A stretch of 14,621 bases of DNA from CF-96 sp028287605 (GTDB lineage Bacteria > Chloroflexota > Dormibacteria > Aeolococcales > Aeolococcaceae): the NCBI GenBank assembly GCA_034666465.1, contig JAXDLT010000356.1:1-14621 (forward strand), written 5' to 3'. Shown piece after piece: positions 1-7,748 of the stretch. A model generated the notes under the pieces. That model was not told the origin of the DNA and did no database searches. It was given only the letters and a program-made list of their open reading frames with translations. Position numbers and translations under genes: made by a program. Numbering within the stretch: position 1 is the first letter of the stretch; every line of letters starts with the position of its first letter.

Positions 1-1598
1 TCGACCTGCGCGTCGACGGACCAGGGCAGCAGCGGCGCCTGGCGGTTGTGGAGGGCGATGACCAGCACCGCCGCCGGCAGGAACCGGCGGACGCCGGAGA
101 GCAGGCGAGCGGCCGTCACGGTGTCGAGTCCCTCCGTCGGCTCATCGAGCAGGAGCACGTCCGGCCGCCGCAGCAGCCCCTGCGCCACGCTGAGGCGGCG
201 GCGCTGGCCACCCGAGAGGGCGGCGCCGTCGGGGCCGGCGGGGGTGTCGAGCGCAAGCGGGAGCGCAGCCGCCGTCAGCGCCTCCTCGAGCTCGCCGTCG
301 GTGGCGGCGGGGCCGGCGAGCAGGAGATGCTCGCGGATCGTCCCGTCGAAGACATGCGCGTCCTGGGCGACGAGCGTGACGTGAGCCACGAGGTCGGCGC
401 GCTCGATCGCGCCGGACGGCGCCCCGGCAAGGAGCGCCTGCACACCCGGAACCGGCTCGCCGGCGATCGCCCGCAGGATCCTCGACTTCCCGGCGCCCGA
501 GCGGCCGCGCATCAGCACCGTCTCGCCGGGGATGGCGATGACGGCGACCCCCGAGCCCTCGCAGCGGACGTCCACCGTCCACGGGCCCTCGGGCCGGAGG
601 CCGCTCGTGCTCGGTGGGCTCGTCCGGGCGGGGAACACCGCGACGATCCGCGCCGCCGCCGCCCGCGCCCGCATGAGGCCGGCTGCGGCCGCCGGCACGG
701 CGGCGACGGGTTCGAAGAGCGCGACGCACGCGAGGCAGACGAGGACGAAGATCGGCGCGGACAGCCGCGAGCCGGCCAGCAGGCCCGAGGCGGCCACCAC
801 CACGAGGAGCAGCGTGCCGTCGGCGAGCAGTCCGCACGCCGCCTGTCCCTGCGCGGACAGCCGGGAGAGGCTGCGCCTGCCGGCGACGACTCCGTCGACG
901 TGGCACATGGTCTCGTCGGCTGCGCGGCGCTCCGCGCCGAAGGAGCGCAGCTCGGGGAGCCCGTCGATCAGCTCCACGAGGGTCATCCGCGCGCGGGCAC
1001 GCGCGTCGACCAGCGCGCGCGCCGGGCGCCGGGCGCGCGGGCCCGCGATGACGACGAGCAGACCGCAGCTCAGGGTCAGCCCGGCGAGCACGACGATCGC
1101 CGCCACCGGCGAGAGAACAGCCAGGCCGCCCGCGGCGACCAGCGAGGCGGTGACGGTGAGCGCCGGGAACGCCACGCGCAGGAGCGTGTGCTCCACCGCG
1201 TCGACGTCGACGGTGATCCGGCCGAGCAGCTCGCCGCTTCGCAGCTCGGCCACACGGTCCCGCGGCAGCAGCAGCGCACGCGCGAACAGCCTCGTCCGCA
1301 ACCGCGCGGCCAGATCCAGCGTCACCGCATGGCTGGAGACGCGCTCGAGGTAGCGACCCAGCGTCCGCGTGACCGCGAGCGCGCGCACCCCTGCCGTCGG
1401 ATAGAGGAACGAGAAGGTGCTGGCGACGGTGAGACCGGCGACAGCCGACGCGGCGAGGTACCAGCCTGCCAGGGCGAGCAGGCCGGCGCCCGCCGTGAAA
1501 GCACAGATCGTGACCGACGCGGCCACCGCCAATCCCCGCCTCGCCCCTCCGTCGACCAGGTCGCCGACCAGCGTGCGGAGCGGCGATCGTGCCGTCAC
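1..1598 (-). CDS. cydC: CydC, ABC transporter subunit for cytochrome bd assembly (partial, C-terminus missing)
   Basis: This is the second half of the heterodimeric CydDC exporter in the cytoplasmic membrane. In characterised bacteria CydDC exports cysteine/glutathione or handles heme, and it is required to assemble cytochrome bd. I read 532 codons from a GTG start before the window ends, so probably only a short C-terminal tail is missing. The N-terminal ~300 residues hold the hydrophobic membrane segments. The nucleotide-binding domain then shows Walker A GRSGAGKS (residues 365-372), signature LSGGQ (461-465), Walker B VLLLDE (481-486) and an H-loop histidine near residue 517. The start shares GTGA with the cydD stop, and AGGGG lies about 8 nt upstream of it, so translation is coupled. 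The motifs show an ABC exporter; the name CydC rests on its position after cydAB and cydD. Confidence 0.93.
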   Translation of the reverse strand, partial: MTARSPLRTLVGDLVDGGARRGLAVAASVTICAFTAGAGLLALAGWYLAASAVAGLTVASTFSFLYPTAGVRALAVTRTLGRYLERVSSHAVTLDLAARLRTRLFARALLLPRDRVAELRSGELLGRITVDVDAVEHTLLRVAFPALTVTASLVAAGGLAVLSPVAAIVVLAGLTLSCGLLVVIAGPRARRPARALVDARARARMTLVELIDGLPELRSFGAERRAADETMCHVDGVVAGRRSLSRLSAQGQAACGLLADGTLLLVVVAASGLLAGSRLSAPIFVLVCLACVALFEPVAAVPAAAAGLMRARAAAARIVAVFPARTSPPSTSGLRPEGPWTVDVRCEGSGVAVIAIPGETVLMRGRSGAGKSRILRAIAGEPVPGVQALLAGAPSGAIERADLVAHVTLVAQDAHVFDGTIREHLLLAGPAATDGELEEALTAAALPLALDTPAGPDGAALSGGQRRRLSVAQGLLRRPDVLLLDEPTEGLDTVTAARLLSGVRRFLPAAVLVIALHNRQAPLLPWSVDAQV

Positions 1599-3337
1599 CG
1601 CCCTGTCCCCTGCACCTGAAGGGTGCGCTCGCTCCCGGGCAGCTGACCACGCTCCAGGGTGATCGCGCGGTCACACGCAGCGAGCAGCGCGGGCGAGTGG
1701 GTGGCGATGACGGTGGTGGCGCCCTCGGCCACCTCGAGCAGGATCGCGATGATCTCGCCCTCGCTCCGAGCGTCCAGGTGCGCCGTGGGCTCGTCGAGGA
1801 GGAGCAACGGCGCGCGCACGAGGAGGGTGCGGGCGAGTGCGATGCGCTGCGCCTCGCCGCCCGAAACACCCCAGCCGCCCTCTCCCACCTCGGTGTCGAG
1901 GCCCTCGGGCAGCCGGTCCAGCAGAGGTCCCAGGCCGGCCGCGCGCGCCGCGTCCACGATCTCGCCTGCGGCGGTCTCCGGCCGGCCGAGCGCGATGTTG
2001 TCGGCGAAGGTCCCCGCAAACAGGTACGGACGCTGGCCGAGCCACGTGACGTCGCCTCGTGAGACGTCCGCGGCGGGCACGCCGTCGATCAGCACACTGC
2101 CGCTCGACGCCTCGAGGTCACCGGCGATCAGGCGCAGCAGGGTCGATTTGCCGGCTCCGGAGGCGCCCGAGATGCCGAGCACCTCGCCGGCCTCGACTGC
2201 GAAGCTGACCTGCTCGAGTGCCGGCCGCTCGCCGCCCGGGAATCGCATGTCGACGTCCCGCACCTCGATCGCCACCGGACCGTGCGTGGAGCGGCGCGGT
2301 GCGCGGGGCGGCCGGCGATCGGAGCCGGCGGCGAGGAGTGGTGCGAGCGCATCGGCCGCGGCGAGCGCATCGCCACGCTCGTGATAGGCGGCAGCCAGCG
2401 CGCGCATCGGCTGGAAGTACAGCGGCGTGATCATCAGCAGGTACAGGCCCGTGCGGAGGGACATCTGCACCGGCAGCCCGGGCACGTGCACGTAGCCGAG
2501 CAGGGTCAGCCCGATGTACGTCGCGACGACCGCGATCGCCATGGTGACGATCGCCTCCAGCACGGCGGCGGAGACGAAGGCGACGCGCAGGACGGCCATC
2601 GACCTCTGTGACAGCCTGCGCGACGCGATCTCGACGCGCCCGAGCTCGATCTCCTCGGCGCCCAGCGCACGCAGCGTCGCCAGGCCGCGGAGCCGGTCGA
2701 GGAAGTAGCCGGACAGGTGGCGGAGCTCGTCGGCGTGGCGGCGCGCGACCGCGGCGGTGCCGATCCCGACGATGCTGAGGTTGACAGGAGCGAGCGGGGC
2801 GCAGAGGACGAGGAGCACTCCGACCACCCAGCTGAATGGGAACACCACCGCCAGCAGCACCAGCGGGACGAGGACCGCGGTGAGCCGCGCCGGCTCGTAC
2901 TGCTCGGCGTATCGGCCGATCCGGTCGACCTCGTCGAGAACTGCCGTTGCCAGTGGCGCGCTGCGCAGGGTCACGCCTCGGTCGCGGAGCACCCGGTCGA
3001 CGAGGGCGGCGCGGAGGCGGCCCTCGACGGCGCACCCGCCGTCGGCGGCCAGGCAGGCGGCCGCATAGCCGAGTGCCGCGCGTGCCACCGCCGCTCCGGC
3101 GAGCAGCGCGATCCAGCCCTCGTCGCGGCCCCACCCGACGTGCCCGTCGAGCACGTCCTGCGCCACGGCGGCGACGGCGAAGAGGCCCGCCGCGGTGGCG
3201 GCCGTCGCCGCGGTGGCGGCGACCCCGGCGGCCCGCAGCGGCCGCGTCGCCGGAGCGAGCAGCTCGGCGAGACGCCGGCGCGCCCCGGCGTCGGGATGCG
3301 CGACGAGCGGAGGCGCGATCAGCCCGTCAGCCCGCAT
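1595..3337 (-). CDS. cydD: CydD, ABC transporter subunit for cytochrome bd assembly
   Basis: This 580-residue membrane ATPase is the partner of CydC. Residues about 35-320 are the transmembrane domain, with clear hydrophobic runs near 36-60, 76-97, 152-193 and 250-305. The ATPase domain has Walker A GASGAGKST (391-399), Q-loop Gln435 (WLGQRPYLF), signature VSGGE (491-495), Walker B LLLLDEP (511-517) with the D-loop AHLD after it, and H-loop His547. All catalytic motifs are intact. The length matches the family. The ATG start lies inside the last codons of the upstream 81-residue gene (11-bp overlap) with GGAG just upstream, and the stop overlaps cydC. The order cydA-cydB-cydD-cydC is common in actinobacteria. 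CydD rather than CydC is assigned by order and by the position-specific look of the N-terminal half. Confidence 0.94.
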   Translation of the reverse strand: MRADGLIAPPLVAHPDAGARRRLAELLAPATRPLRAAGVAATAATAATAAGLFAVAAVAQDVLDGHVGWGRDEGWIALLAGAAVARAALGYAAACLAADGGCAVEGRLRAALVDRVLRDRGVTLRSAPLATAVLDEVDRIGRYAEQYEPARLTAVLVPLVLLAVVFPFSWVVGVLLVLCAPLAPVNLSIVGIGTAAVARRHADELRHLSGYFLDRLRGLATLRALGAEEIELGRVEIASRRLSQRSMAVLRVAFVSAAVLEAIVTMAIAVVATYIGLTLLGYVHVPGLPVQMSLRTGLYLLMITPLYFQPMRALAAAYHERGDALAAADALAPLLAAGSDRRPPRAPRRSTHGPVAIEVRDVDMRFPGGERPALEQVSFAVEAGEVLGISGASGAGKSTLLRLIAGDLEASSGSVLIDGVPAADVSRGDVTWLGQRPYLFAGTFADNIALGRPETAAGEIVDAARAAGLGPLLDRLPEGLDTEVGEGGWGVSGGEAQRIALARTLLVRAPLLLLDEPTAHLDARSEGEIIAILLEVAEGATTVIATHSPALLAACDRAITLERGQLPGSERTLQVQGTGR

Positions 3338-3572
3338 CGCTCCGCTCGCAGTCGGCGTCGGCGAGCAGTGCCTCGCGCCGCTCGCCCCACCACCAGGCCC
3401 AGGCTGCGAAGGCGACGATCGCGGCCACGCCCAGGGCGTCGCCCCACTGGCTGTAGCCGCCGAACGAGTTGAACGCGACGAAGACCAGCACGACGTAGAC
3501 GGGGACGAGCGCGACGTAGCAGAGGATCCTGAATGCGCGCGACCTGCGGTAGAGACGGGTGAGCGGGTTCAT
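3327..3572 (-). CDS. Small two-helix membrane protein between cydB and cydD
   Basis: I do not recognise a named family for this 81-residue protein. It has a basic N-terminus (RLYRRSRAFR, residues 6-15), one hydrophobic segment at about 16-36, a short polar loop (SFGGYSQWGD) and a second Trp-rich segment at about 46-63 (AFAAWAWWWG). The tail is charged. Positive charges at the N-terminus predict a hairpin with both ends in the cytoplasm. It starts at the ATGA shared with the cydB stop, and its own end overlaps cydD by 11 bp, so it is embedded in the operon. In E. coli the small subunit CydX (37 residues) is encoded directly after cydB, and other bd oxidases have CydS or CydH/CydY. This protein occupies the same place but is longer and has two helices. 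A role as bd-oxidase subunit or assembly factor is inferred. Confidence 0.85.
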   Translation of the reverse strand: MNPLTRLYRRSRAFRILCYVALVPVYVVLVFVAFNSFGGYSQWGDALGVAAIVAFAAWAWWWGERREALLADADCERSDAG

Positions 3573-4609
3573 CCGGCAGCGACCTCACTGCCAGCACCGT
3601 CCGGCGCGGTGCCGGCGACCCCGTCGGTCTGGGGCAGCTTCCCGCGGAACGCCCAGTACGCATAGGCGTTGTAGGCGAGGATCGCGGGCATCGACAGGCC
3701 CACGCCGATCAGCAGGAACGTCAGCGAGCCCGCCGGCGATGCCGCGGCGTGCACCGTGACATGCGGGGGGACGACGGACGGGTACAGCAGGCCGATGGCA
3801 AGGATCAGCCCCCCACCGTACACGGCGAGCACACCGGCGACCGGGCCGGCGTCGGGATGCCGGCCGAACGAGCGATGGGCATGGGCGAGGCCGCCGGCGA
3901 GCACGACGGCCCCGGGGACCCAGACGGCCAGCCTCGCCGCCGCGCCGGGATCGAGGGCCGTCGTGCCCGCGGGCTGCAGGAGGGCCCAGCAGGCGGCGGT
4001 CGCCACCGCCAGCACGAGGGTCAGCACCCGCCCCGCGCGTGCGGCCCGCCGCTGCAGCTCCCCCTCGCTCTTGTCGTAGACCCAGGCTGAGGCGGCGAGC
4101 AGATACAGGACCACCGCGCCACAGCCGGTCAGCACCGCGTACCCCTGATGGAGGAAGGAGAACGGGCCGCCCGCGAAGCTGCTCCCGTGCACGGCGACAC
4201 CGGCGGCGAGGCCGCCGAAGGCCGCGCCCTGAGAGAACGCGGCCACCAGCGACCCGACGCCGAACGCCAGCCCCCAGCCGCGCTGCCAGCCTCGATACTG
4301 GGCGATGATCTCGATCGAGAAGCCCCGCCAGATCAGCGACAGCAGCATCAGGGTCAGCGGGACGTAGAGCGCGGGCAATGCGATCCCGTAGGCCAGCGGC
4401 AGACCGCCGAAGAGGGCGACCGCGAGGAGCACGAGCCACGACTCGTTCCCGTCCCACGCCCTCGCGACGAGCTCGTACATCTCCCGGCGCCGCCGGTCGT
4501 CGCGCTCGAGCAGGGTGAGGACGCCGACGCCGAGGTCGTAGCCGTCGAGCACGATGTAGGCACCGAACGCGAGCACGATGAAGATCATCCAGACATCGGC
4601 GACGTTCAT
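3569..4609 (-). CDS. cydB: Cytochrome bd ubiquinol/menaquinol oxidase subunit II
   Basis: CydB is the second large membrane subunit of cytochrome bd, the oxidase that takes electrons from quinol to reduce oxygen to water. The 346-residue protein carries the CydB hallmarks: DGYDLGVG at residues 22-29, WDGNESWL at 52-59, the SLIWRGFSIE region at 91-100 and LLYPSVVPP at 274-282. About eight or nine hydrophobic helices span the chain. It is somewhat shorter than E. coli CydB (379 residues) and ends with a polar, flexible tail (from about 322). The ATG start shares ATGA with the cydA stop and has GAGGAG close upstream. Its stop shares ATGA with the small membrane gene. These overlaps imply coupled translation and fixed subunit ratios. 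Confidence 0.96.
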   Translation of the reverse strand: MNVADVWMIFIVLAFGAYIVLDGYDLGVGVLTLLERDDRRRREMYELVARAWDGNESWLVLLAVALFGGLPLAYGIALPALYVPLTLMLLSLIWRGFSIEIIAQYRGWQRGWGLAFGVGSLVAAFSQGAAFGGLAAGVAVHGSSFAGGPFSFLHQGYAVLTGCGAVVLYLLAASAWVYDKSEGELQRRAARAGRVLTLVLAVATAACWALLQPAGTTALDPGAAARLAVWVPGAVVLAGGLAHAHRSFGRHPDAGPVAGVLAVYGGGLILAIGLLYPSVVPPHVTVHAAASPAGSLTFLLIGVGLSMPAILAYNAYAYWAFRGKLPQTDGVAGTAPDGAGSEVAAG

Positions 4610-6033
4610 CGCTCCGCTCCTCGTCGCGGCGCGCCGAGCGCGCGCGGCCTCGGCGCCACCGGTGCACGCACCGGCTCCGGGACCGGGCGGTCCTCAGGTC
4701 CCTGGCGAACGACCCGGGCGACGTACCAGATGTAGGTGCCGAGCAGCGCGGCGTAGACGAGGATCAGGAGTGCCAGTGACGTCAGCACCTGCCACGTGTC
4801 CAGGGGTGAGACCGCGTCCGCCGTCAGCAGCCTGCCGTACACCAGCCACGGCTGGCGGCCGGTCTCGGCCAGCACCCAGCCGCCGATGATCGCCAGCGGC
4901 CCGGCGGGCGTCAGCACGAGCAGCCACCGGTGGAACCAGCGGGTGACGTGGAGCCGGCGTCGCAGGCGAAGGATCACGCCGGCCATCGCCGTCGCGAACA
5001 TCGCGAATGCGGCATAGCACATGAGGCGGAAGCCGTAGAACGTCGTGAGCATCATCGGCCGCAACCGCGGCGGCGTCTGCAGCAGCCCCGGGGTCGGCGT
5101 CCTCCCGCTCCAGTCCTTGGCGATCGCGCTCCCGAGCCAGGGAATCGTCACCACCCAGTCGTTCCTCGCGGCGCTCTGGTCGGGCCAGAGGAGAATGTTC
5201 CATCCCGTGTTCGTCGAGGTCCAGTTGCCCTCGAGCGCCTCGAGCTTCGGCGGCTGGTACGGGATGACATAGTCGGCGGCGACGCTGTCCCCCAGATACA
5301 TCTGCACCGGGATCAGGATGGCGGCGGCGCCGAGGCCGATGGACAGGCCGCGTCGCGCGACGTCGAGGTGGAGGCTCCTGACGAGGTACCAGGCGGAGAT
5401 GCCCGTGACGAACCACGCGGCGGAGACGAGCACTCCGACGAGCATGTGGATGGTCCGCCAGCCGAACGACGGGTTGAGGATCACCTGCGCCCAGTCGCGC
5501 GGCAGGAACTGGCCGTTCACGAGGCTGTACCCGGCCGGAGTCTGCATCCACGAGTTCGCCGCGAGGATCCAGGTCACCGAGAGCAGCGTGCCCAGCGAGA
5601 CCATGCAGGCGGAGAACAGCATCACCCGCTGGCTGATGCGGCCGTCGCCGTAGATCAGCAACCCGAGGAAGCCGGCCTCCAGGAAGAAGGCCGTCACCAC
5701 CTCCATCCCGATGATCACGCCGAGGATGGGTCCGACGTCGTGGGCGAAGCCGCCCCAGTTGAGGCCGAATTCGAAGGTCAGGACGATCCCCGAGACGACG
5801 CCGAGGCCGAAGCCGATCGCGAAGATGCGGCGCCAGAGGCGGAAGAGGCGCAGGTACACCTCCCTGCCCGTGCGCATGAAGGCCGCGTAGCAGACGACGA
5901 GGAACATGCTGGTGCCCACCGTCAGCGATGGGAAGATGATGTGGAAGCCGGCGGTGATCGCCCACTGCCACTGCGAGAGCTCGACGAGGGTCTGCTGACT
6001 CACGGCCACACTCAGGACGGGGCGGGAAGCCAC
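4606..6033 (-). CDS. cydA: Cytochrome bd ubiquinol/menaquinol oxidase subunit I
   Basis: CydA binds the three hemes and the quinol of cytochrome bd. In 475-residue numbering, likely heme ligands are His31 (in GFHIIFPSLTVG), His196 and Met338, with the conserved acidic pair Glu111 and Glu119. The quinol-loop motif KLEALEGNW (263-271) and GRQPW (392-396) are present. The chain is shorter than E. coli CydA (522) because the C-terminal part of the Q-loop is absent, so this is the short-loop type. The start is uncertain. GTG at 6033 overlaps zwf by 22 bp, while in-frame GTGs at 6009 and 6003 would put the start just past the zwf stop. The 6003 start would leave about 9 residues before the conserved LSQWQ, closer to known CydA N-termini. 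None of the three has a convincing ribosome site. Confidence 0.96.
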   Translation of the reverse strand: MASRPVLSVAVSQQTLVELSQWQWAITAGFHIIFPSLTVGTSMFLVVCYAAFMRTGREVYLRLFRLWRRIFAIGFGLGVVSGIVLTFEFGLNWGGFAHDVGPILGVIIGMEVVTAFFLEAGFLGLLIYGDGRISQRVMLFSACMVSLGTLLSVTWILAANSWMQTPAGYSLVNGQFLPRDWAQVILNPSFGWRTIHMLVGVLVSAAWFVTGISAWYLVRSLHLDVARRGLSIGLGAAAILIPVQMYLGDSVAADYVIPYQPPKLEALEGNWTSTNTGWNILLWPDQSAARNDWVVTIPWLGSAIAKDWSGRTPTPGLLQTPPRLRPMMLTTFYGFRLMCYAAFAMFATAMAGVILRLRRRLHVTRWFHRWLLVLTPAGPLAIIGGWVLAETGRQPWLVYGRLLTADAVSPLDTWQVLTSLALLILVYAALLGTYIWYVARVVRQGPEDRPVPEPVRAPVAPRPRALGAPRRGAER

Positions 6034-7415
6034 GGCAGCTGCCAGGGATGATGGCCTCGAAGGAGGTCATCCGCCTCCGGCGGTCCCCACGACCCCCGCG
6101 GGTAGACCGCCGGGGCCGGTGGGTGCTCCAGGAGCGGCTGGAGGACCCGCCAGGTCTCCTCCACGGCGTCCTCCCGGGTGAACAGGGAACGATCACCGAC
6201 CAGCGCGTCGTGGAGGAGACGCTCGTAGGGCCCGGGTGGCGTGCCGAGCTCGGCGGCGAAGGGCAGGTCCAGGTGCACGTCCCTCACCGCTTCGCCCTCC
6301 GCCCCCTTGGACAGCAGGAGAAGCCGCAAGCCCGGATCAGGGTCGATCCGCAGCACCAGCTGGTTCGGGTCCGTGTGGCGCGGCTCGCTCAGGAAGGCCA
6401 GGCGGGGCGGACGCCTGTAGATCATCCTCACCTCGGTGGCCCGGGTGGCCAGCGCCTTTCCCGCGCGGATGAAGAACGGCACGCCGGCCCAGCGCCGGTT
6501 GTCCACCTCGAGGCGCAGCGCCACGTAGGTCTCGGTCTCCGAGGCGGCCCTCACGCCGGGGATCCTGGTGTAGCCGTCGTACTGGCCCCGCACACAGCGG
6601 GCCGGGTCGACGTCGGCGATGGCCCGGAACACCTCGACCTTCCTGTCCCACAGCGCGCGCTGTCCGGACCCGACCGGCGCCTCCATGGCGATGAGGGCGA
6701 GCACCTGGAGGAGGTGGTTCTGCACCACGTCGCGCAGCGCGCCCACCGGGTCGTAGAAGGCACCCCGGTCCTCCACCCCGAAGTCCTCGGCCATGGTGAC
6801 CTGCACGGCGGCGACGTGGTCGCGGTTCCACACCGGCTCGAGGAGCTCGTTGGCGAAGCGCAGGAAGTGGATGTCCAGGACCGGCTGCTTGCCCAGGAAG
6901 TGGTCGATGCGCAGGATCTGGTCCTCGTCGAGCACCTCGTGCAGCTCGTCGTTGAGGGCCCGGGCTGAGGCCAGGTCGTGGCCGAAGGGCTTCTCGATCA
7001 TCACCGTGGCATGTGCCGTGAGCTCCGCCCGGCCGAGTGCCACCACGACCGGAGCGAACAGTGAGGGCGGGACCTCCAGGTAGAACAGCGGCCTGGAGGT
7101 GCCCTGCACCAGGCCGGCCAGCCGCTCGTAGGTGCCCGGGTCGTCGAAGCCGCCCTGGAGGTACGTGAATCTCCGGGCAAGCCGGGCGAGGACGTCCTCA
7201 TCCACGGCGTCGCCGTCGACCTGGAGGGCGTCTCGCACCGAGGCGGCCACGTGGTCCTCGGACCAGTTCCTGCGCCCCACGCCGATGATCGGGCAGTGCA
7301 GCCGGCCAGCCACCTCCAGACGGTACAGCGCGGGGATCGTCATCCTGCGGGCCAGGTCCCCGGTGATGCCGAAGATCACCAGGGCGTCGGCCGCCTGCGC
7401 GGTGGTCTCCCTCAT
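6012..7415 (-). CDS. zwf: Glucose-6-phosphate 1-dehydrogenase (Zwf1-like)
   Basis: This cytoplasmic enzyme oxidises glucose-6-phosphate to 6-phosphogluconolactone, making NAD(P)H at the entry of the oxidative pentose phosphate pathway. The 467-residue protein has the N-terminal Rossmann motif VIFGITGDLARR (13-24), EKPFG (141-145), the active-site signature RIDHFLGK (169-176, with Asp171/His172) and the catalytic-base region DVVQNH (229-234). The length and the FGITGDLAR variant of the usual GASGDLAK agree, from memory, with the mycobacterial Zwf1 (Rv1121) branch rather than the opcA-linked zwf2 branch. No opcA, gnd, tal or tkt is in view. The ATG has GGAGGG 9 nt upstream. Its 3' end abuts or overlaps cydA, so it is probably transcribed with the bd-oxidase genes. 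That coupling is unusual and would join NADPH supply to respiratory electron disposal. Confidence 0.96.
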   Translation of the reverse strand: MRETTAQAADALVIFGITGDLARRMTIPALYRLEVAGRLHCPIIGVGRRNWSEDHVAASVRDALQVDGDAVDEDVLARLARRFTYLQGGFDDPGTYERLAGLVQGTSRPLFYLEVPPSLFAPVVVALGRAELTAHATVMIEKPFGHDLASARALNDELHEVLDEDQILRIDHFLGKQPVLDIHFLRFANELLEPVWNRDHVAAVQVTMAEDFGVEDRGAFYDPVGALRDVVQNHLLQVLALIAMEAPVGSGQRALWDRKVEVFRAIADVDPARCVRGQYDGYTRIPGVRAASETETYVALRLEVDNRRWAGVPFFIRAGKALATRATEVRMIYRRPPRLAFLSEPRHTDPNQLVLRIDPDPGLRLLLLSKGAEGEAVRDVHLDLPFAAELGTPPGPYERLLHDALVGDRSLFTREDAVEETWRVLQPLLEHPPAPAVYPRGSWGPPEADDLLRGHHPWQLPWLPAPS

Positions 7416-7424
7416 GTGGGCGTG

Positions 7425-7430
7425 CCCTCC
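7425..7430 (-). promoter_or_regulatory. Ribosome binding site of zwf
   Basis: On the minus strand GGAGGG lies 9 nt upstream of the zwf ATG at 7415. It is one of the stronger ribosome sites in this block and supports the chosen start. Confidence 0.7.
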
Positions 7431-7452
7431 AGGTCGTGGTCACCGTCAGACG

Positions 7453-7668
7453 CTATCGGACGTGGGCGGTGGTCCGCTGGTGGCAGCTCTCGCAGCCGAA
7501 GGCGACGACCCGCATCCCGTCCTGCACGACCACATACTGAACCGCGCCACAGCGGCCGCAGGAAAGCTGGACGAGCCGCCGGTCCATGGCGCCGTACTGC
7601 GTCAGCCGCCGGTACCGACGGATGGCGCTGTCCTCTGCCGCGTCGGCGATGATCTGAGCTGTCTGCAT
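7453..7668 (-). CDS. Small four-cysteine zinc-ribbon protein, unknown function
   Basis: The 71-residue protein has an Arg-rich N-terminal half (EDSAIRRYRRLTQYGAMDRR) and two CxxC knuckles: CGRC at 37-40 and CESC at 59-62, spaced 18 residues apart. That is the layout of a zinc ribbon. Such folds occur in nucleic-acid-binding, transcription-related and redox proteins, and nothing here decides among them. There is no signal peptide or membrane segment, so it should be cytoplasmic. It lies 80 nt after the stop of the SARP regulator and 37 nt before zwf, all on the minus strand, so co-transcription with either is plausible. The ATG has only a weak purine stretch (GGCGGA) upstream. No family is recognised. 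Confidence 0.75.
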   Translation of the reverse strand: MQTAQIIADAAEDSAIRRYRRLTQYGAMDRRLVQLSCGRCGAVQYVVVQDGMRVVAFGCESCHQRTTAHVR

Positions 7669-7748
7669 CGGAAGGTCCGCCTGTGTTCATGGTGATCGGC
7701 GCGTCCACCGCCGCCGACCTCGACATCTCCATCCTGACCGGGGGCGTT

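Noticed and set aside
48..1619. A 523-codon plus-strand open frame
   Set aside because: It is an antisense shadow of cydC with a biased Arg/Gly/Asp composition and no motif.
142..2019. A 625-codon minus-strand frame overlapping cydD and cydC
   Set aside because: It is Arg/Pro/Ala-rich with no domain. The other minus-strand frames contain complete ABC transporter motifs.
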